Part shown: in pieces, positions 24,343 through 39,000 of the stretch
How the letters are laid out: every line of letters starts with the position of its first letter
Numbering within the stretch: the stretch's first letter is position 1
DNA from: Cruorifilaria tuberocauda
Lineage: Eukaryota > Nematoda > Chromadorea > Rhabditida > Onchocercidae
Length of the DNA stretch: 64,000 nucleotides
Assembly (NCBI GenBank): GCA_013365365.1
Contig: JABVXU010000010.1
Location: 62,001-126,000 of the forward strand
Direction of reading: 5' to 3'
Program-made: the position numbers and the translations under genes
The notes under the pieces: generated by a model
Told to the model about the DNA's origin: nothing
The model's database searches: none
Seen by the model: only the letters and a program-made list of their open reading frames with translations

Positions 24343-27300
24343 TTTTATCCACTATGATAAACGGATTCTGAAGTATTTTTTGAATTAAGGATAAAATTTA
24401 TAACGTTTCAGAAGCGCAAAACGTTTACAGTGAATGCTAAAAAGAACTCCGTAAAAGATTGTAAGCGAAGCATTTGCAATGAAAATAAATAGAATGATAC
24501 ACACATTGTTTGTTGAATGAAATCGAGGAAGATTTTCCAATTTTTTAGGTATTACGATATTCATTTTCATTAAACAGAAATTAAAAAAATTAACGAAAGG
24601 CTTTAACTGCATGGATCTTCTTACAGTTTAAAAATTACTCGGAAAATCCTTTGTCTCATTTATTATATTTTAGGATTTTTTTCCAAGCAAAAGGAAAATT
24701 TTCAGTTTCCCTAATTTCGAAATCAATTCACTTTCAAAATTAGATTTCTTCACCGAAATCATTCATATACATGAAACCAGAGCGTTAAAATTTAATTTTT
24801 TGAATTGTTTTCCGTTTTTTCTGATAATAATTTTCATAAGGAAAGAATGCTTGATGGTTTGATTTCAAATCTGTTGTTTATTGCATTTATTTGAAGCTTC
24901 TTCCTTACCTCTTGCTAAAAGAAAATTAACTCAATGTTGCAATAACAGACTGTAATTTAATTAACGGTGATAAAACAATAACTGTAGGAAAACTGTCTTC
25001 ATTTCCTGTTCAATTCCTTTTTCTTATTGAAATTTAAAAAGAATGAAAATAAAGCAGTGAGAGAACTCGAAGATTTCTTTGAGTACAATTAGAAACTCGA
25101 AATCAAACGACTGATTATAAATCATTAACAAATAATTGGTGATTAACCGAAAAGTATTCTATTCATTAAATTACAGAAATTCCCACTGAAATTGAAAGGA
25201 TAAAAATTTCAAAAAGAAATAACTCTTTGATTTTTTCTTTTTTATTTTTATTCCTTCCAATAGAGAATTTTTTTTTGTAATTCAATTTTCTTGTGTCAAC
25301 GCCAAATACAGAGAAAAAATTCGCACTGTACACGTCGATTAATGGCCAAATAAAGTTAGAAAGCACATTAAGGTATTGAAATATCTTCTTCCACCAGCAA
25401 ATAAATTTTATAAAAACAAAATTTTTTTTTTTTTGATTCCGACAATGAGGCGATAATGTCGTAAAAATTTCATTAAAAAGAGCATTCAGAGAGTTCGAAT
25501 TTCTCATTTTTTTTCTGAAAAAGTTTTGTTTGAAGATACTGAATTACTGTTCGACGAGTAATTTAACTCTTACTTAATTCAAAGATTCAAAAATCTGGAA
25601 GAGCCTGGAAAATATCAAATATTGTCAGTGATATCAATACATGCTACTTATATATTATATACGGTGGAACATAAAACCAAAGTTTAGGTCGATTAAAAAT
25701 GAATCTTATCAATGAATCGAAGATAAGCAAAGGACAAATCAATTAGAGATTTATTTATTTGTTGACAGATAAATAAATAAATCTTTTTTTCTCTCTCTCT
25801 ATCTTTATCTCTTCATCTCATAAAGTGATAAAAACCATCAAACTTTACTTTTTCATTCACTTGCTTACAAATGGTATTTTAAAGCGTTTTATTGGTTAAA
25901 AAAGGTAACCGATATGAAAAATCGGCAAGAAGAAAAAAGATAAATGACACTATTGAATTCGGATCAGAGCTTGAATCGTTATTGGGAGATAAATGGAAAA
26001 AAAGGAATTTCTGAGAGAAGATGTAAATATAATCCAATGGGATATTTTTCTTGATCTTTCTGATTTGAACTCAATAATAGAAGCACTTACTGAAGTGTGG
26101 TTTTCATGATGAAAAAAATCTGTGTATGTACAATTCACTCGTATAACAAACATATCATTCCGCTACTCCAAATTTATCCGTTCATCAACATCATCTGTTA
26201 CCGGAAAAATTGCTGTACCGGATGAAGATGTGGGACTTATCGGTACGAATTTAATGTGAGTAATATACTTGAAGAGAAAGTGAAGAAGGAAAAGAAAGGG
26301 TGGAGCGGTAAGGAACCTTCGCTACCGTCAAGGACGATCGACGTGCCATCACCGCCCTTCGTGCATTTTGCGCTACCCAATAAAATTGATGACCTCTGCC
26401 AGTATGAGAAAGTGGAAACTGTACAGAACAACCTCAACTGCCTTCAATTTCGTTGCATCGGCGCCAACCCTTTCCTTTTCTCTTTTATTCAGTTACTTTT
26501 TCGAATGATCACAAATAGGGAAATGTTCGCAAAAATTCATTCAACTAAGAGATTCTAACAATTATGATAAGAGAAGTGAAAAGAGTACCAAGAAACTGGT
26601 TGATAATTGAATAGTGGAAATTATCATTCAAGTAAGAATTATTTGGCTATCAGTTATCTGAAAGTTAAGTGTTGGAATTCAAAAATAGAGTTCATGGTAG
26701 CATTTGACGAATTTATTCCTACAGAGCTTGATTGACGTGAGAAAAAAGTTCTGTATGGAATTGAAGTGGAATTGATTCCGGTCTTTTTGATTTCAAATAC
26801 TGTTGACGGTTGTACGAATGAAACAATTGTACAAGAGGATAAAATTAATTTTCCATAAGTCAATTAGCTTACATTAACGAACTTTTTCCAATGTTCAGCA
26901 GAAAAGGGATTGGAATTTGACTGTCCTATTTGCAAAAGATTATTGTAAGGACAATTTTTGTTTTTGTTAACGTAGAAAGACACACACACACACTTTCTCT
27001 CTCTCTCTCTCTCCTCTCATTTCTCTGGGATCGGGAAGAACAAGCTCCGCGAGGTGAAGAATAAGTGAGAAATTGAATCATTCAAGCACGAATTGTACTA
27101 TGTTATTCCACGGTTAATAAAGTTATCATGACAAGTAATGTAAACTGATTGTTATTATTTGACGTAGGTTACTGGAATCTTTTTCGATTATTGCAATTTC
27201 CTGAAGAAAATTATGAGAGAACTTTGGAATAACTTACTGGGATATTTACCATTGCTTGCTTGCTGGGCTAAAAATCACTAATAGATGCACTCAGTAGAAA

Positions 27301-30300
27301 TTATTGGATAATATTTTAATTAAATAAACTGGGAAATGAAAAAGGAAAATCAAATTATCGTGTGAGAATACAAAAACATCTGAAATTATAATTTTTTGTT
27401 CTATTGCAGTCTTCTGCAATATACTGATTAGATGAATAAATATTGGAAATAAAGAAATTGAGTATCGTTCTGACAAATCTGCGTAATCCTTACCGATAAT
27501 AATAACTCTTGAACCGCTATGTGACTTATCTTATTCCCTTGCTTTTGATAAAAGATCATTTCAACCACTGTTTTCAGAACGATAGATATCTCTAATATAA
27601 GTTGAAGGTAATCAATTATCTATTATTCTATCAAATCCAGTAAATTGTTCAGTATGTTTTGCATAAATTCTCTTTCATTGATGACAAGTGAAAATGTATT
27701 TGAATGAGATGGACCTAACCAAACTATCAATATTGATTCATTCTTTTAAAACTTTTCCATTTTTCATTTTCTTGAATTCTTCATTCACTCTGAACTAATG
27801 TACACATTCCATCAGGTGAACTTAATGGTCCATCTTGCAAGAGGTCAAAACCTTCTAGTCCCATCAATCAAATCAATTCCTGATCTGCACCCATATACCT
27901 TTAAATAATTAAGGTCAAAAAGTTATTACAATGAAAGATTATTAGGAAGGTTATTGCAGATTGCCAAGAGGAAAAGATGGAATAGAACATTACTACGCAC
28001 AGTTCTGAATGTGATCTTTGTGTATTAGCTACAAGGAGAAGTAGATTTAACACGGCAATAATAAGTTACTGTGAGAAGCTGAGGTAAACAGAAATTATTG
28101 AAGCTTCTGTGGAAATGGATAAACCATACGACTATGATATTACTCCAACTCGAATAAGAATCTTGAGAAAGAAATAAATGAATTGCAATATAGCAATGAC
28201 AAGTTACTTTTTCTTTTATGTTTTAGAACTTTTCTCAAGTATTTGCTTTAATTTGTAAGGGAAAAAAATTTCAGGTAATTTATTTTTATTTTTATGTTGA
28301 AAAGAATAAACATTACGGTATTTTTCTTGATTTACTCTCTCCTCTCCTTTTTATTAATGTTTGCTAGCATTCTCACTTATACACTGAGTTTCATTTTAAA
28401 AGTTTCTTATTCAAAACACTCAATCATGAAAGCTTAAACGACTTCTTATTAACGATATTTCTTCCTCTTCCTTCTTCTCTCTCCTTTCTCTATTCAGATA
28501 ACGAAATCAAATGAAGTGAAGTTGCCAGTTCTGTCTGTTTAGAGACAATCAGAATTTTGGAAGAAAAATGATCTCACAAAGGCTATGAATAGAAATGCAC
28601 AGCAGTATCATTTGTATAAATGAGAAGAAATAAAAAAAGTGAGAAATAAAGCTACCAGCTGTCGTGCATTACGATCAGGATAGAAGCATACATTACGGAG
28701 CTTTTGTAAAATATGGAAATTGTATTGATGTGAAAATCTGAAAGAGAAGAGAGAAGAAGAGGAAAAAGAAAGGTATAAAGAGAGAAGGTATTTCCACCCT
28801 TCATCTCTTTCCGTAGGCGAGAAGAAATCACTTGAAAAAACAATTAAAATCATGGTACTATTCAAATATTCAACGATTGATTTTCTTGTCGCAGTTTATA
28901 TAAAATAAAATACGACAATGTCAAAAAATAAATATCAGTTTACTTCCACCGAAATAATTATTTTCCTACGAGATTTCTCTTTAGAAAATGAATATGCAAT
29001 AAATGTGAGAAGAAAAACTCAATATCATATTTCTCAGTTAAAGTGAATAAAAGTATCGCTTATGAATTATTTTGGACTTATTAATACAATGATAGTTGAA
29101 TGACACATCGGTATATATTACGTGAAATGAATAATGGCGTAAACATGAATGGAACGTTTCAAATTTGGAAAAGATAATCTATCAACATCACTCGTTAAAA
29201 AAAACAAATAATATCAGACATTTTTGCCAATTACATTGAACTATTTTAGTGACAGTCACTGTGACAACAAAGCGACCGGTTTCACTCTTTTTGTATCTCT
29301 TTAGCTGCTGAAACTTGACCTCTCTTCTTTGTTTGACAGAAAGAATAAAATACTTCAAAATCCGTACTACTTTTGAAAAGCCAATGGTTTAATTAGCGCT
29401 ATCTTTGAATTAAGTTTTTAAGTATAAATTAATTGTGGTCTTTTTCATTTTCCTATTTCGCTGATAACTTTTACAGTAAAACTTTTTCGCTACTTAAAAG
29501 TATGCAATTTGATGGTAATTTTATCAGTATTGATTGGATGTATGAATAGACGTTTTTGGCTATTTATTCAGCACGAATTAACGAGAACAGGGAATTAGAA
29601 TGAAAATTTTGTAAAGTGAAGTTGCAGATTCTGCAGATAGACAGCGAGAGAGTTTCGGTTATCTTCAAAATCACGAGAGACTTCTTATAATTTCTTTCCC
29701 TTTTTCTTTTTATGACTAAATAGACTTCTGTGATCGATAAATAGTAATTACAGTACAAATATTGAAAGCAAAGAAAAACATTTCAACGAATTCGATGAAA
29801 TTTTCAATTCATAAGTAAAAGAATATAGTTTATAAAAGCGAGGAAAGAGTAAGAGAGAAGTGAGAAAAGAAAAACAAAAGCATGGAATGAAAAAAAGATA
29901 AGAAATGCGCTAAACACACTATCAATATTGGAACTACAAAGCTTCTCCAAATGCAAATCTGCCTATTTTAGTATATGCATTTCAATGAAAATGTTTCATA
30001 AAATTAAATGAAATGTGGCGAGACATTCTTCACGGTCTATGTCAACGATTGCATCAGTGATAAATGATTAGAGTTGTTAAGATGACAAGCAAGCCTTTCT
30101 TCGTTCATACGTACTCTCTTCTGCATATCACACCATTTTTTCAATAACATTTTTCACAATTTATCATTTGGTAATGAATAAAATAATTAGCATTAAGTAA
30201 GTATAGGTGAAGTAATATTGTGTAAGGTAAATGATATAAATGATAAATATGAGCTAAAAAATTAGCTATGGCTAATAAAAATTGTTTGTAAATAAACTCC

Positions 30301-33300
30301 GAAAAAGAAAAATGAAAACAATGTGCATGGGGGCATTTGCTCACTTTTCAAAATTGATTGAGTTGAGCGAAGTCCTTCGACAATATGCGCTTGGATGAAG
30401 TTGCATATTTGGCGAGAAGTGCAAAAGGTGATGATGGTGCCACTATTCACCACGCAGTTTGCCGTCAAGAAAATGCAAGAGATATGTTAATGAAAAAAAC
30501 TGAATGTAGAAAGAGGAAATAAGGAACTGAGCGTAAAAGTGCCGGTAACTAATTTGCGGATTCTTTTTTCTTAGCTACTAATTGTCTTTTTGCTTTCATT
30601 AAACGGTACAAAATTGAAAGAAAGAAAAGAAAGAATTCATTTCCAAAATAAGAGTTACCAAAATGATTTTGTTTTTCATTCGATGAGATCGACGTGTTCA
30701 CCGAGAACGAGTTCTTCATTTCATCCTTCTATTCTATTATTTCATTAATTTTTCACTTCCTCTACTCATTCTATCGGAATATTTTAAATTTAAAAAACTA
30801 AATACTCAGTTTTACTACTTTATGAAATATATTTTCCATTTCCATTTAAGTTATTCAAATAATTGTAATCGAAATATTAGAGGAAACTCTTTTCCAATTG
30901 TATTACAATATCGAACATCCAATTCCATCTTGAATTTTAAGCTATGCTTTACTAAAAAAATCATCAAAAACAGCCAAATCTTTAGAGATGTTTATCAGAC
31001 AGTCATTAGTCAACAAATGAAATTACTTGATTGAAAAAATCTTAAAAGAAAGGTTCAGTTGTACCTTTAGCATGCTAGTTTTAAAAGATATGGTCTAATT
31101 AGGTGTGATAGATAACAAAGATGAAAAAATAAATGGAATCAAAATTAGAAATGGAGTATGCAGAGTAGGGGAAAATTGGATGAAAATATGCTTCTAATAT
31201 TTGACCTATTATTCTAGAAGTATTTCAAAAAGGCACTCCATGTTATCAACACGAACAAATGTTATTAACACGAAATTGGGAGTCATCTAACGTGAATTTT
31301 TTAAATAGATAATTTAAGAAAGTGAGAGCCTGAACTGTAACATTTTGAGATTAACATCCGCATTGTCCTTATGCGTAAAACGTGTGCAACATGACGAAGC
31401 AAAGCGTAGCACTCGCTGACACATACGTTTATTCGCTGATAATGCCCACACACACCAACATGAACTCCTTTTCTTGAGGAATAATTCTATATCAAATTAA
31501 ACAGAAAAATGTATGGAAATTGTTTCACGATTGAAAAGGGTTTATTATCCGTAAAGTAAACTAACTGAAGATTGAGAAGTAAGTAATTCAGAACGGAAGG
31601 AAAAACCGGCAGCGCAATCGTACTAGAATGAATCAGTGAGTCATAAACGATGTCATCAAATACGTGATGTATCCAATGAAGCGAAAAAGGATCATTAAAT
31701 GAGAAAAAAAAACTATCGAAAAAATTTTTATTCAAGTTAGACCTTATCGAAAAAGCTTTTTCAATAATTTATTGACCATTTTCAGCCAAAATCATTTAAA
31801 ATACTGCAAATTACGCATAATTAAATGAGTTTTCTTTGTAACTTCAATTTAATTAACTAGTGAAATGATAGATAATGCAGGTCATCGTTATGAGGAAGCA
31901 GGAGAAATGAAAATGCAAAAATTCTTTCATTATTATTTACATTTTTATAAGAGTATTAATAATTTAAACTGAAATCATTCATGAATGTCAACTATATTCG
32001 ATCATTTTTTGACATACTTTAACATCAATCAAGAAAATTCACGACAGAATAATTATTACTAAATTACAACTCTGCACACTCTTATGAGCCGATCACAAAT
32101 TTCTTTTTCAAATTTAATTGAAGGGAAAATTTGCGACGAAAGTTGTATATGCTGACATCGGTGGTATATTTTAAATGGAAACGTTCAGTTGAAGACAAGA
32201 ATTTTTGAAATATAAAATTATCCCGAGAATACTTCAAATCTCTGCTATATTTCTAATTGCCTTCTCTGGATAAGCAACGAATTAACAATGATAAATTCTC
32301 TATCTTTGAAATGCTTTTCTCTTATCCCTCAAAATTATCTTAGTAGGCAAATGAGATGTCCCTGCTTTATCTCATCGATAAAGACTATTTTTGCAACTTT
32401 TCCACTAAGCAAGTGGTATAAAATGATACCAGTTGATTGAATTTCATAATTCATCAATGAGCAACAAGATCACTATTCCAACTGAAATAATTTCAAAAAA
32501 AAATGTCGAGATTCCAATCGAATACTTTGCCGCCTAAATGTTGCACACAAAATCATATGTAGCTCAGCAATACTACTAAACCTTGTACCAAAAATTTTTT
32601 CCCCTGATTTTAATTATTGATTCATTGAGCTGTCCGCCCTTATTTGTTTATCAGCATTCCAAAAAATTGTTTATTCACATCACTCGACTGCTAACTTCTG
32701 TTCTTGGAGGTCTTTCTGGCGATAGACCTGAAGCTTCCTTAAATTGAACTTCAAATGTAAGTTAAACAACTAGTATTATTTGTTCTTAATTTTAACCTTG
32801 ATCAACATTTAACTATTTACTTCTGCATTTTTTTATCTTTTACACCTACTGTTATTGGTAATTTCCATCTTGACTGTGCAACGTTCTCCAAAAATAAAAA
32901 TTTTCGTGAAATATGTAAAATACATTCCAAATTTTAGATGAGTTAGCACTTTACACACACATAATAAACGATACTGCTCAATATTTCTTAATTTAATCAC
33001 ACATACCATTTGCATTCTTTTAAAAAAACACAAATACCATCATTTATAAACCAATGAAAGGAAAATACTATATTTGCGAATTAGACAAAAAATTATGTTG
33101 TAGTAACTGTTTTCTGCAGAGGCAAAGTGAAAAAAAAATTTCCTTCAAAAAATTTAGTTTATTCACTTCAAAACAAACAATTACTTTTTAAATGTTTTTC
33201 ATATTAATAATAAAAAGCATGAAGACAATAATACTTGCACCATTCTGGTGCAGTTAAGATTTGATATCAAGTTAAAGGAAGCTTTAATAACTATGAAACA

Positions 33301-33927
33301 GAAACACCAAGTGATACAATACTTATAAAATATAGTTGTTCTATGGACCAACATCTCTTCATTCATGCTTTGATACAACATGAAGAGAAGAAAGATCAAA
33401 AAACTTTTCAGCTCTACAGATGGCAACAAAATGATATGCAAGAGAAACTACTTAACAATACTGGTGGAGGAAATTCAATTATACTTATGTAATCATTCAC
33501 ATTGTTACCTGAATTCGATTAGGTAGTCTTGATATAAATTTGTGGAGCAAGGAGAAATATAAAAAAGGAATAAATACCAAAAGAGCAACAAAGTAGAAGA
33601 AAAAGTTTCATTAATTTTGTAGTTCAAAATTTGATAAGAAAGGTTTCTTGGAAGGTTTGCTTTTTCTCCAAAGATTTCTTCACATCCCGATTGCACAAGG
33701 GAAATGAACAAATAAATAGAAAATAAATGTCTACCTACCTGAAAATGAGAAGTTATAAGAAAAAGGAAAAAATGCAAAGTATATAATTTTGTGTAGCTAA
33801 ACTGGAGATAACAAATTTCAAGTTAAAACTGACACATTTCCACGAAATCAGTAACAATGCTCCATACAAAAAAAGGAAATTAGAACACAAAGAAGAGACC
33901 AATACCTCGACAGATTACGAAACGTTT
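24343..33927. other. Long gene-poor interval upstream of the intermediate filament gene
   Basis: About 9.6 kb of AT-rich sequence with no exon chain I can support on either strand. It lies 5' of the intermediate filament gene and 3' of SUMO, so it may carry the filament gene's regulatory DNA or upstream first exons. Inside are a CA/CT microsatellite (26981-27018) and a GC-richer island (26270-26480) with short open frames on both strands. I saw no tRNA, rRNA or familiar microRNA. Confidence 0.5.
26981..27018. repeat. Compound (CA)n-(CT)n microsatellite
   Basis: Six CA units are followed at once by about nine CT units and an imperfect CT tail. It lies in non-coding DNA about 2.6 kb upstream of the intermediate filament start. 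Confidence 0.9.
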
Positions 33928-34603
33928 TCAATGGACAAAGTTACCACCAACTTGTTCTTGATAGACCTAAAAAGAATATAATCAAAAATAATAAATGTAA
34001 TGTTTGATGATGACTGTATTTAGCTAGGAACAAATAAGCAGAGATTATTTTCTAAAGAGATCGTCTTCATTTAAAAAATATCGCTGGACAAAACCATGCT
34101 TATTAAGAAGGAAAGGTTTGATAGGTTAGGCCTTCCTTTTTTCCAAAAATGAAATCAACTAACTTCAATTATATCATCTTCCTCTATTTCCAGTGTTTTA
34201 GGAGTGTCTTCATCATTGATTCGCCGTCCATCAAATAAAAACCGTAGTGAACCGACATCGACACCCATTCGATCTGCGTAAGATTTTTTCAGCTTCCCCA
34301 TACTTGTGCCAAATTTCACACGAAAATGCACCTCATTTGAGTCCTAAAATAAACTAGGTTTGAAAGCTCAATCCTAAATACAACATTACCAACATTAAGG
34401 AATCTACGATAAAGTCGGACTTCAATAAAAATTAAAAATGTTTTTAATGTGTATTAATTCTTGGATTATGTGCTATTCAATATGAATTGTACCTGTCCTA
34501 CAACCCTCAATTTGATATATTCGGAGGATGAAGCCGGTGCTGGTCCGGAAGTTGAATTATTATTACCAGTAGCTCCTCCTGATGTTTGCGATTCATCAGC
34601 CAT
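33928..34603 (-). CDS. smo-1: SUMO, small ubiquitin-like modifier
   Basis: Ubiquitin-like protein attached to lysines of mainly nuclear proteins by the E1/UBC9 pathway. Three exons in phase: 34493-34603, 34164-34343, 33928-33966; 109 aa against 91 in C. elegans SMO-1. The beta-grasp fold (about 28-104) is almost the worm sequence: EYIKLRVVGQ, DSNEVHFRVKFGTSMGKLKK, SLRFLFDGRRINDEDTPKTL and EVYQEQVGG. The di-Gly for conjugation is at 104-105 and is followed by NFVH, which a SUMO protease must remove. The extra length is a Ser/Thr/Gly/Asn-rich flexible N-terminus (residues 5-27). TTTTCAG at 34655-34657 gives a plausible spliced-leader or 5'UTR acceptor about 50 nt before the ATG. Confidence 0.96.
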
Positions 34604-36077
34604 TGTTTCAAATTTGTTCAGAATTAATTTATAACAGTCTAAAACACTTCTTGGCTGAAAATATCTTAAGAAAAATTGAAAAGCCATTTATGAATCATTT
34701 TAATCAATTCTACTATGTAAATTCAAGTCACTTAAGATTTCGAATTTACACTGTAAATTAATGACTTGAACAAAAGAGGGATTAAGGGAATGTTCAATAG
34801 TGAAGAAGGCCCCAAATAACAGTCTTAAAAAGAATAGAAATCAACGCCTCTCTCAAATTACCGCAGCACACATTGAATAACGACAAAGCTCCTGCATTGC
34901 ACAAGATATCAAGGTAGCTTATTATTTTTCTACTCGACATCTCAATGAAATTACTATGGTCTCAGGCCAACGATTACGAAATCCAACCCGACGTTGGGCA
35001 ATTTCACTTGGGCAAATTTTTCTTGCATACCATAATTATATATCCAAACTTATTTCAACAAATCTGGTTCTAACGAAAATGAGATGAGTTTTATTACTCT
35101 GAGATCTGCTAGTCAGACAGCTAGACCGAAAATACTTAAAGTTTCATTTGGCGCAATCGTTAACTTTTAATCAGTAATCTGGCTGACCCTAAATTACTAT
35201 CCACAGAAGAGATGAATCCAATGATAATCTACAGGACCGCTACCAAAGTGATTACTAATAAGAAAATATTTGCTTAAGGTGACTGTACAAGCATTTAGGA
35301 CTGAGAATCTGATCAATAAATATATAAAACTTTTCCCGTAGCAGAAGCCAAGACCTTTTATCTAGCATCCGTGTGAACTGGTGGAAATAATATTGTGAAA
35401 TATATAGACTTTCCTATTTATATTAAAAAAGTTACTACCACCACAACTGTCAGAAAAATCTTTAATAGTCAATCATCATAATGGTTTTCCGTCTTCCATA
35501 AGATATTCTCGGAATTCTACCTCTTTGTTCAAGAATGTGATTATAAAAGCGATTCATTAGAGAAATAAGGACAAGAAACCAGTACAAACCAAACACTGTA
35601 ATTTGTGATTAAATAACTTAATGCAAAAACTATATTAATAGTAAAATCAATTTACTTAAAGCGATAAAGATGAATATGCGTATATGTATATACTTATCTG
35701 TATAATCACACTCATATATAAATATATTCTACCAGTCTGCCTATAAAAATTTATAGAAATATTTGAAACTTAAAAACCAATCTATAATAAGCAAAAAGTT
35801 GAAAATATATAAAAGATTACTGAACGCGGTTGAAAAGAAAAAAAATCATGAGAGAAAGGAAATGCTCATATTAAAATTCAAAGATGAAATAATAAAGAAA
35901 TTTTAATTACTCTTCCTTTGAAATTCTATTAAAACATTAAATATAAACATAAGGTTCATTTATACTTCAGAAAACTTTGCTTAATGAAAACTTCGACCGA
36001 CTAGATTCTGGTGATCATCATATTTATCAACAATTATCAAGAGCTTAAACCGAATCCCAAACTACTATTAAATAATA
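34604..36077. other. Intergenic region between SUMO and the ANKRD13 gene
   Basis: About 1.5 kb of AT-rich DNA holding the SUMO promoter side and the ANKRD13 3' side. The only clear signal is the acceptor TTTTCAG just upstream of SUMO. I see no further gene or repeat. Confidence 0.5.
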
Positions 36078-39000
36078 TCATTTCTCAATGAGAGATAGTT
36101 GTATAATACGTTTTAGCTCTTCCTCTTGTTCTTCACATGCTTTCAGTCTTTCTTCCTCTTCTTTCTGCGATAGCCGTATTGCAAGCTCTATATCGTCGTC
36201 CTAAAAATTTAAAATGAACCAGATGTCATTTCTGAATCAATATGGATGCCTAATTAGCGCAGTGCACAAGATATTTAAATTCCATTCTAGCACAAAAAAA
36301 TTATGCATACAAAGCACTAGCCAGCACTAAAAAATTGAAGAGTACCATGAAAGTCTGATGCTCTGTAGTATTAATATCATCGGCAGTTGTAGTACCTCCC
36401 CTCATCAGCTGTTCCAAACGAAGCGTTCGTATACTTTCTCCAATTGCATATGCTAAATCTCTGTCTTCATGCCAATTTGAGAAATTGCCTACAGACGGTT
36501 CAAAACAGCTATTATCACTTCCTCTTCGTGGACCTGCTGCATTGCACATACTTTGTTCCAGTGCAAATTGCAAATACAGTTCATCTTCTGATATGTCTAT
36601 AATGTCCAAATATCCAAATGAACAATTCAATTCAATTCCTGTTATGAAATGGGAAATACTTGAAGTGGAAAGACCTCTAAAAATTAATACATTTTTTTAA
36701 CCAATGCCGCCGCAGAATAATAACGGATTTATAATCACCAAATCTGAAACAGTCTGGAACATTTTCCAGAACCATTCAAATGCATGACATCGATAGTTCT
36801 TATTTTTAAAGCAGTTAATATCCTGCCTTATATTCCAAATAGTAATATGGAACAAAAGGCCTAAATCGCTTCGAATATTGATTTAGGAATCGAGTAACTA
36901 ATGAGAGAAAAGCGAACTAACATCTTGCTGGAAGATTTCCATTGGAACTCATTTCACGTGTGGCTATATTTCCGCTTATACATAAGCTATAATCGCTGCT
37001 GTTCAGGGAACGATAATATTGAGGGATTTCGAAAGTCGCCTGATCGACTTCTACCTGAAAACGTAAAAATTTACTTATAATGTTTATAATATTTATCATG
37101 TCCAGTGCAATATCCTAATGCGTTCTATTCTGAAAATAGTAACTGGAAATTACTTTCACATAAGAATTACAGTAAAACTTACTTCGTTCGATGAAGCATT
37201 ATAGGAAACATGAGGTTCTGGTATATTTACAGCCGAAAATGTGATTCGTGCACTAACAACATGAAATAGCGGAATTTCAATTTTTACAGGAAAACCAGCT
37301 GGCAGCTGCAGTTGGATAAAATTCTTCAGCCGAGCGAAGTGAGCATTGTTTACAGCCATTAGATCAATAATTGGTAGCACTTGATCCTGGAATACCGAAA
37401 TCAAAGGCGGAAAAATGTCAAGTGATAACAATAACAATAAATTCGATTTTCCATATTACGCAATATGATTTTATTACTATATTGTTTGTTTCCTAAAGCA
37501 AACAATTCAAGATGAAAAACATAGTTCAGAATAGCAAATTTAACGCTTATCTAAGTGAAATCTGAAATTTCAAAGCTAAAAAAAAATTATTCTCTAGAAG
37601 CGTAACTCTTTAGAACATTAGAAGAAGGTTCAAGCTCTGGAAGGACTAAAAATATACGACCAAAAAGGTGTTACGTAATTCATCCCAAAAATTTCACCTG
37701 TAAATCGAGTGGGTAATGGTCACAAAGCCATAAAGTAGCTTTAAATGAACTAGTTTTCTTCGTCACCTAAAAAAAATATTTTAACAAAAAATTACGCCGT
37801 AATAATATTGCATCAGAAGAATTTTTCAAACTTTAAATTCATTCAGTGAGAACAAACGAAATAAGGAAAATGCAACCATATCCTCTAAAAAGGAGAAACG
37901 CATTACAAAAATAGTGTTTATATTTGCATAAAATTTGGGATATACCAGAATTTAACATCTTCTAAAGTCACATGCAAGATAAGAAAATTAGAATATCTCG
38001 ATAAGTTAGGTTCTACAAAACACTTGCCAAACTGTAACGTGTTCTATTTCATAACCACTTGTTATCCGCAAAATTTTTTCCGTCTTTAGAAAACACGTTT
38101 CATTTCCCAAAATAAAAGTTTAAAGGAAGAAAAGTAAAGAAAAAATAAAAGATAAATGGAGTCCCTAATTATCAAACCTCTCTTAGGAAATGAGTATTGT
38201 CACATCAGAAACTTCATGGCATCAATATTACCTTATGTTTTAATCATCATAACATGAACTAGTTAAAGGCAAAATTTTAACGAAAATTCAAAAACAGAAA
38301 TGATTCCTTCCTTGTCATGTGAAATATTTCAAAAAAAAAAGAACCTGTTTTGGTAATCCAATGTCGCGATTATTCATAGAATAATTCTTATCCAAATATT
38401 GTTGCGGTGTTAGTCCACAATACACATCATTTCCTGACTGTCTCATTTCGCTAGTACATTTCTGATACTTTTCAGCCAATTTCAATACAGTGTGCAAAGG
38501 ATTTTCACGTTCTTCACGCCGGAATCTGCAATTAATTGATCATTGTGGCATTAAAATTCGGACTACGCTAATTATATATTAAACGGTATCTTCTAAGAAA
38601 TAAATTTTTCTTATGCTGAATGAAGAAATAGTTATTTCTAGAAATATTAATTTACTTTATGACACCTTTTAAAGAATCATCTAAGATCTTTTTGTGCTCA
38701 TTTTCCCAAACAATAAAATAGACATTCGATTTATAAACTAACCTTTCCTTATCTTCTTCCAGCAAATGCTCCGTCCGCGTCTTCGTCACTATGTCAACAT
38801 TACTCGCATTAAAAACCTTGAAATGCTTCAATTTTTCATAAATGTTGAAGAAAAACGTCTACCTCCAGAACAGTAATACTTATTAATTTCAATACGACCA
38901 CGCATTTACTTCCATTTCATTATTCAAAAACATCTTCAAATATCATTATTTTAAGGTTTTCCCAATATTTTTCAGGCAATCAATAAGCATACATACTTTA

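Noticed and set aside
30262..30468. 68-codon minus-strand frame with slightly higher G+C
   Set aside because: No acceptor or donor in phase, no family resemblance, and the second half is low-complexity Phe-rich.
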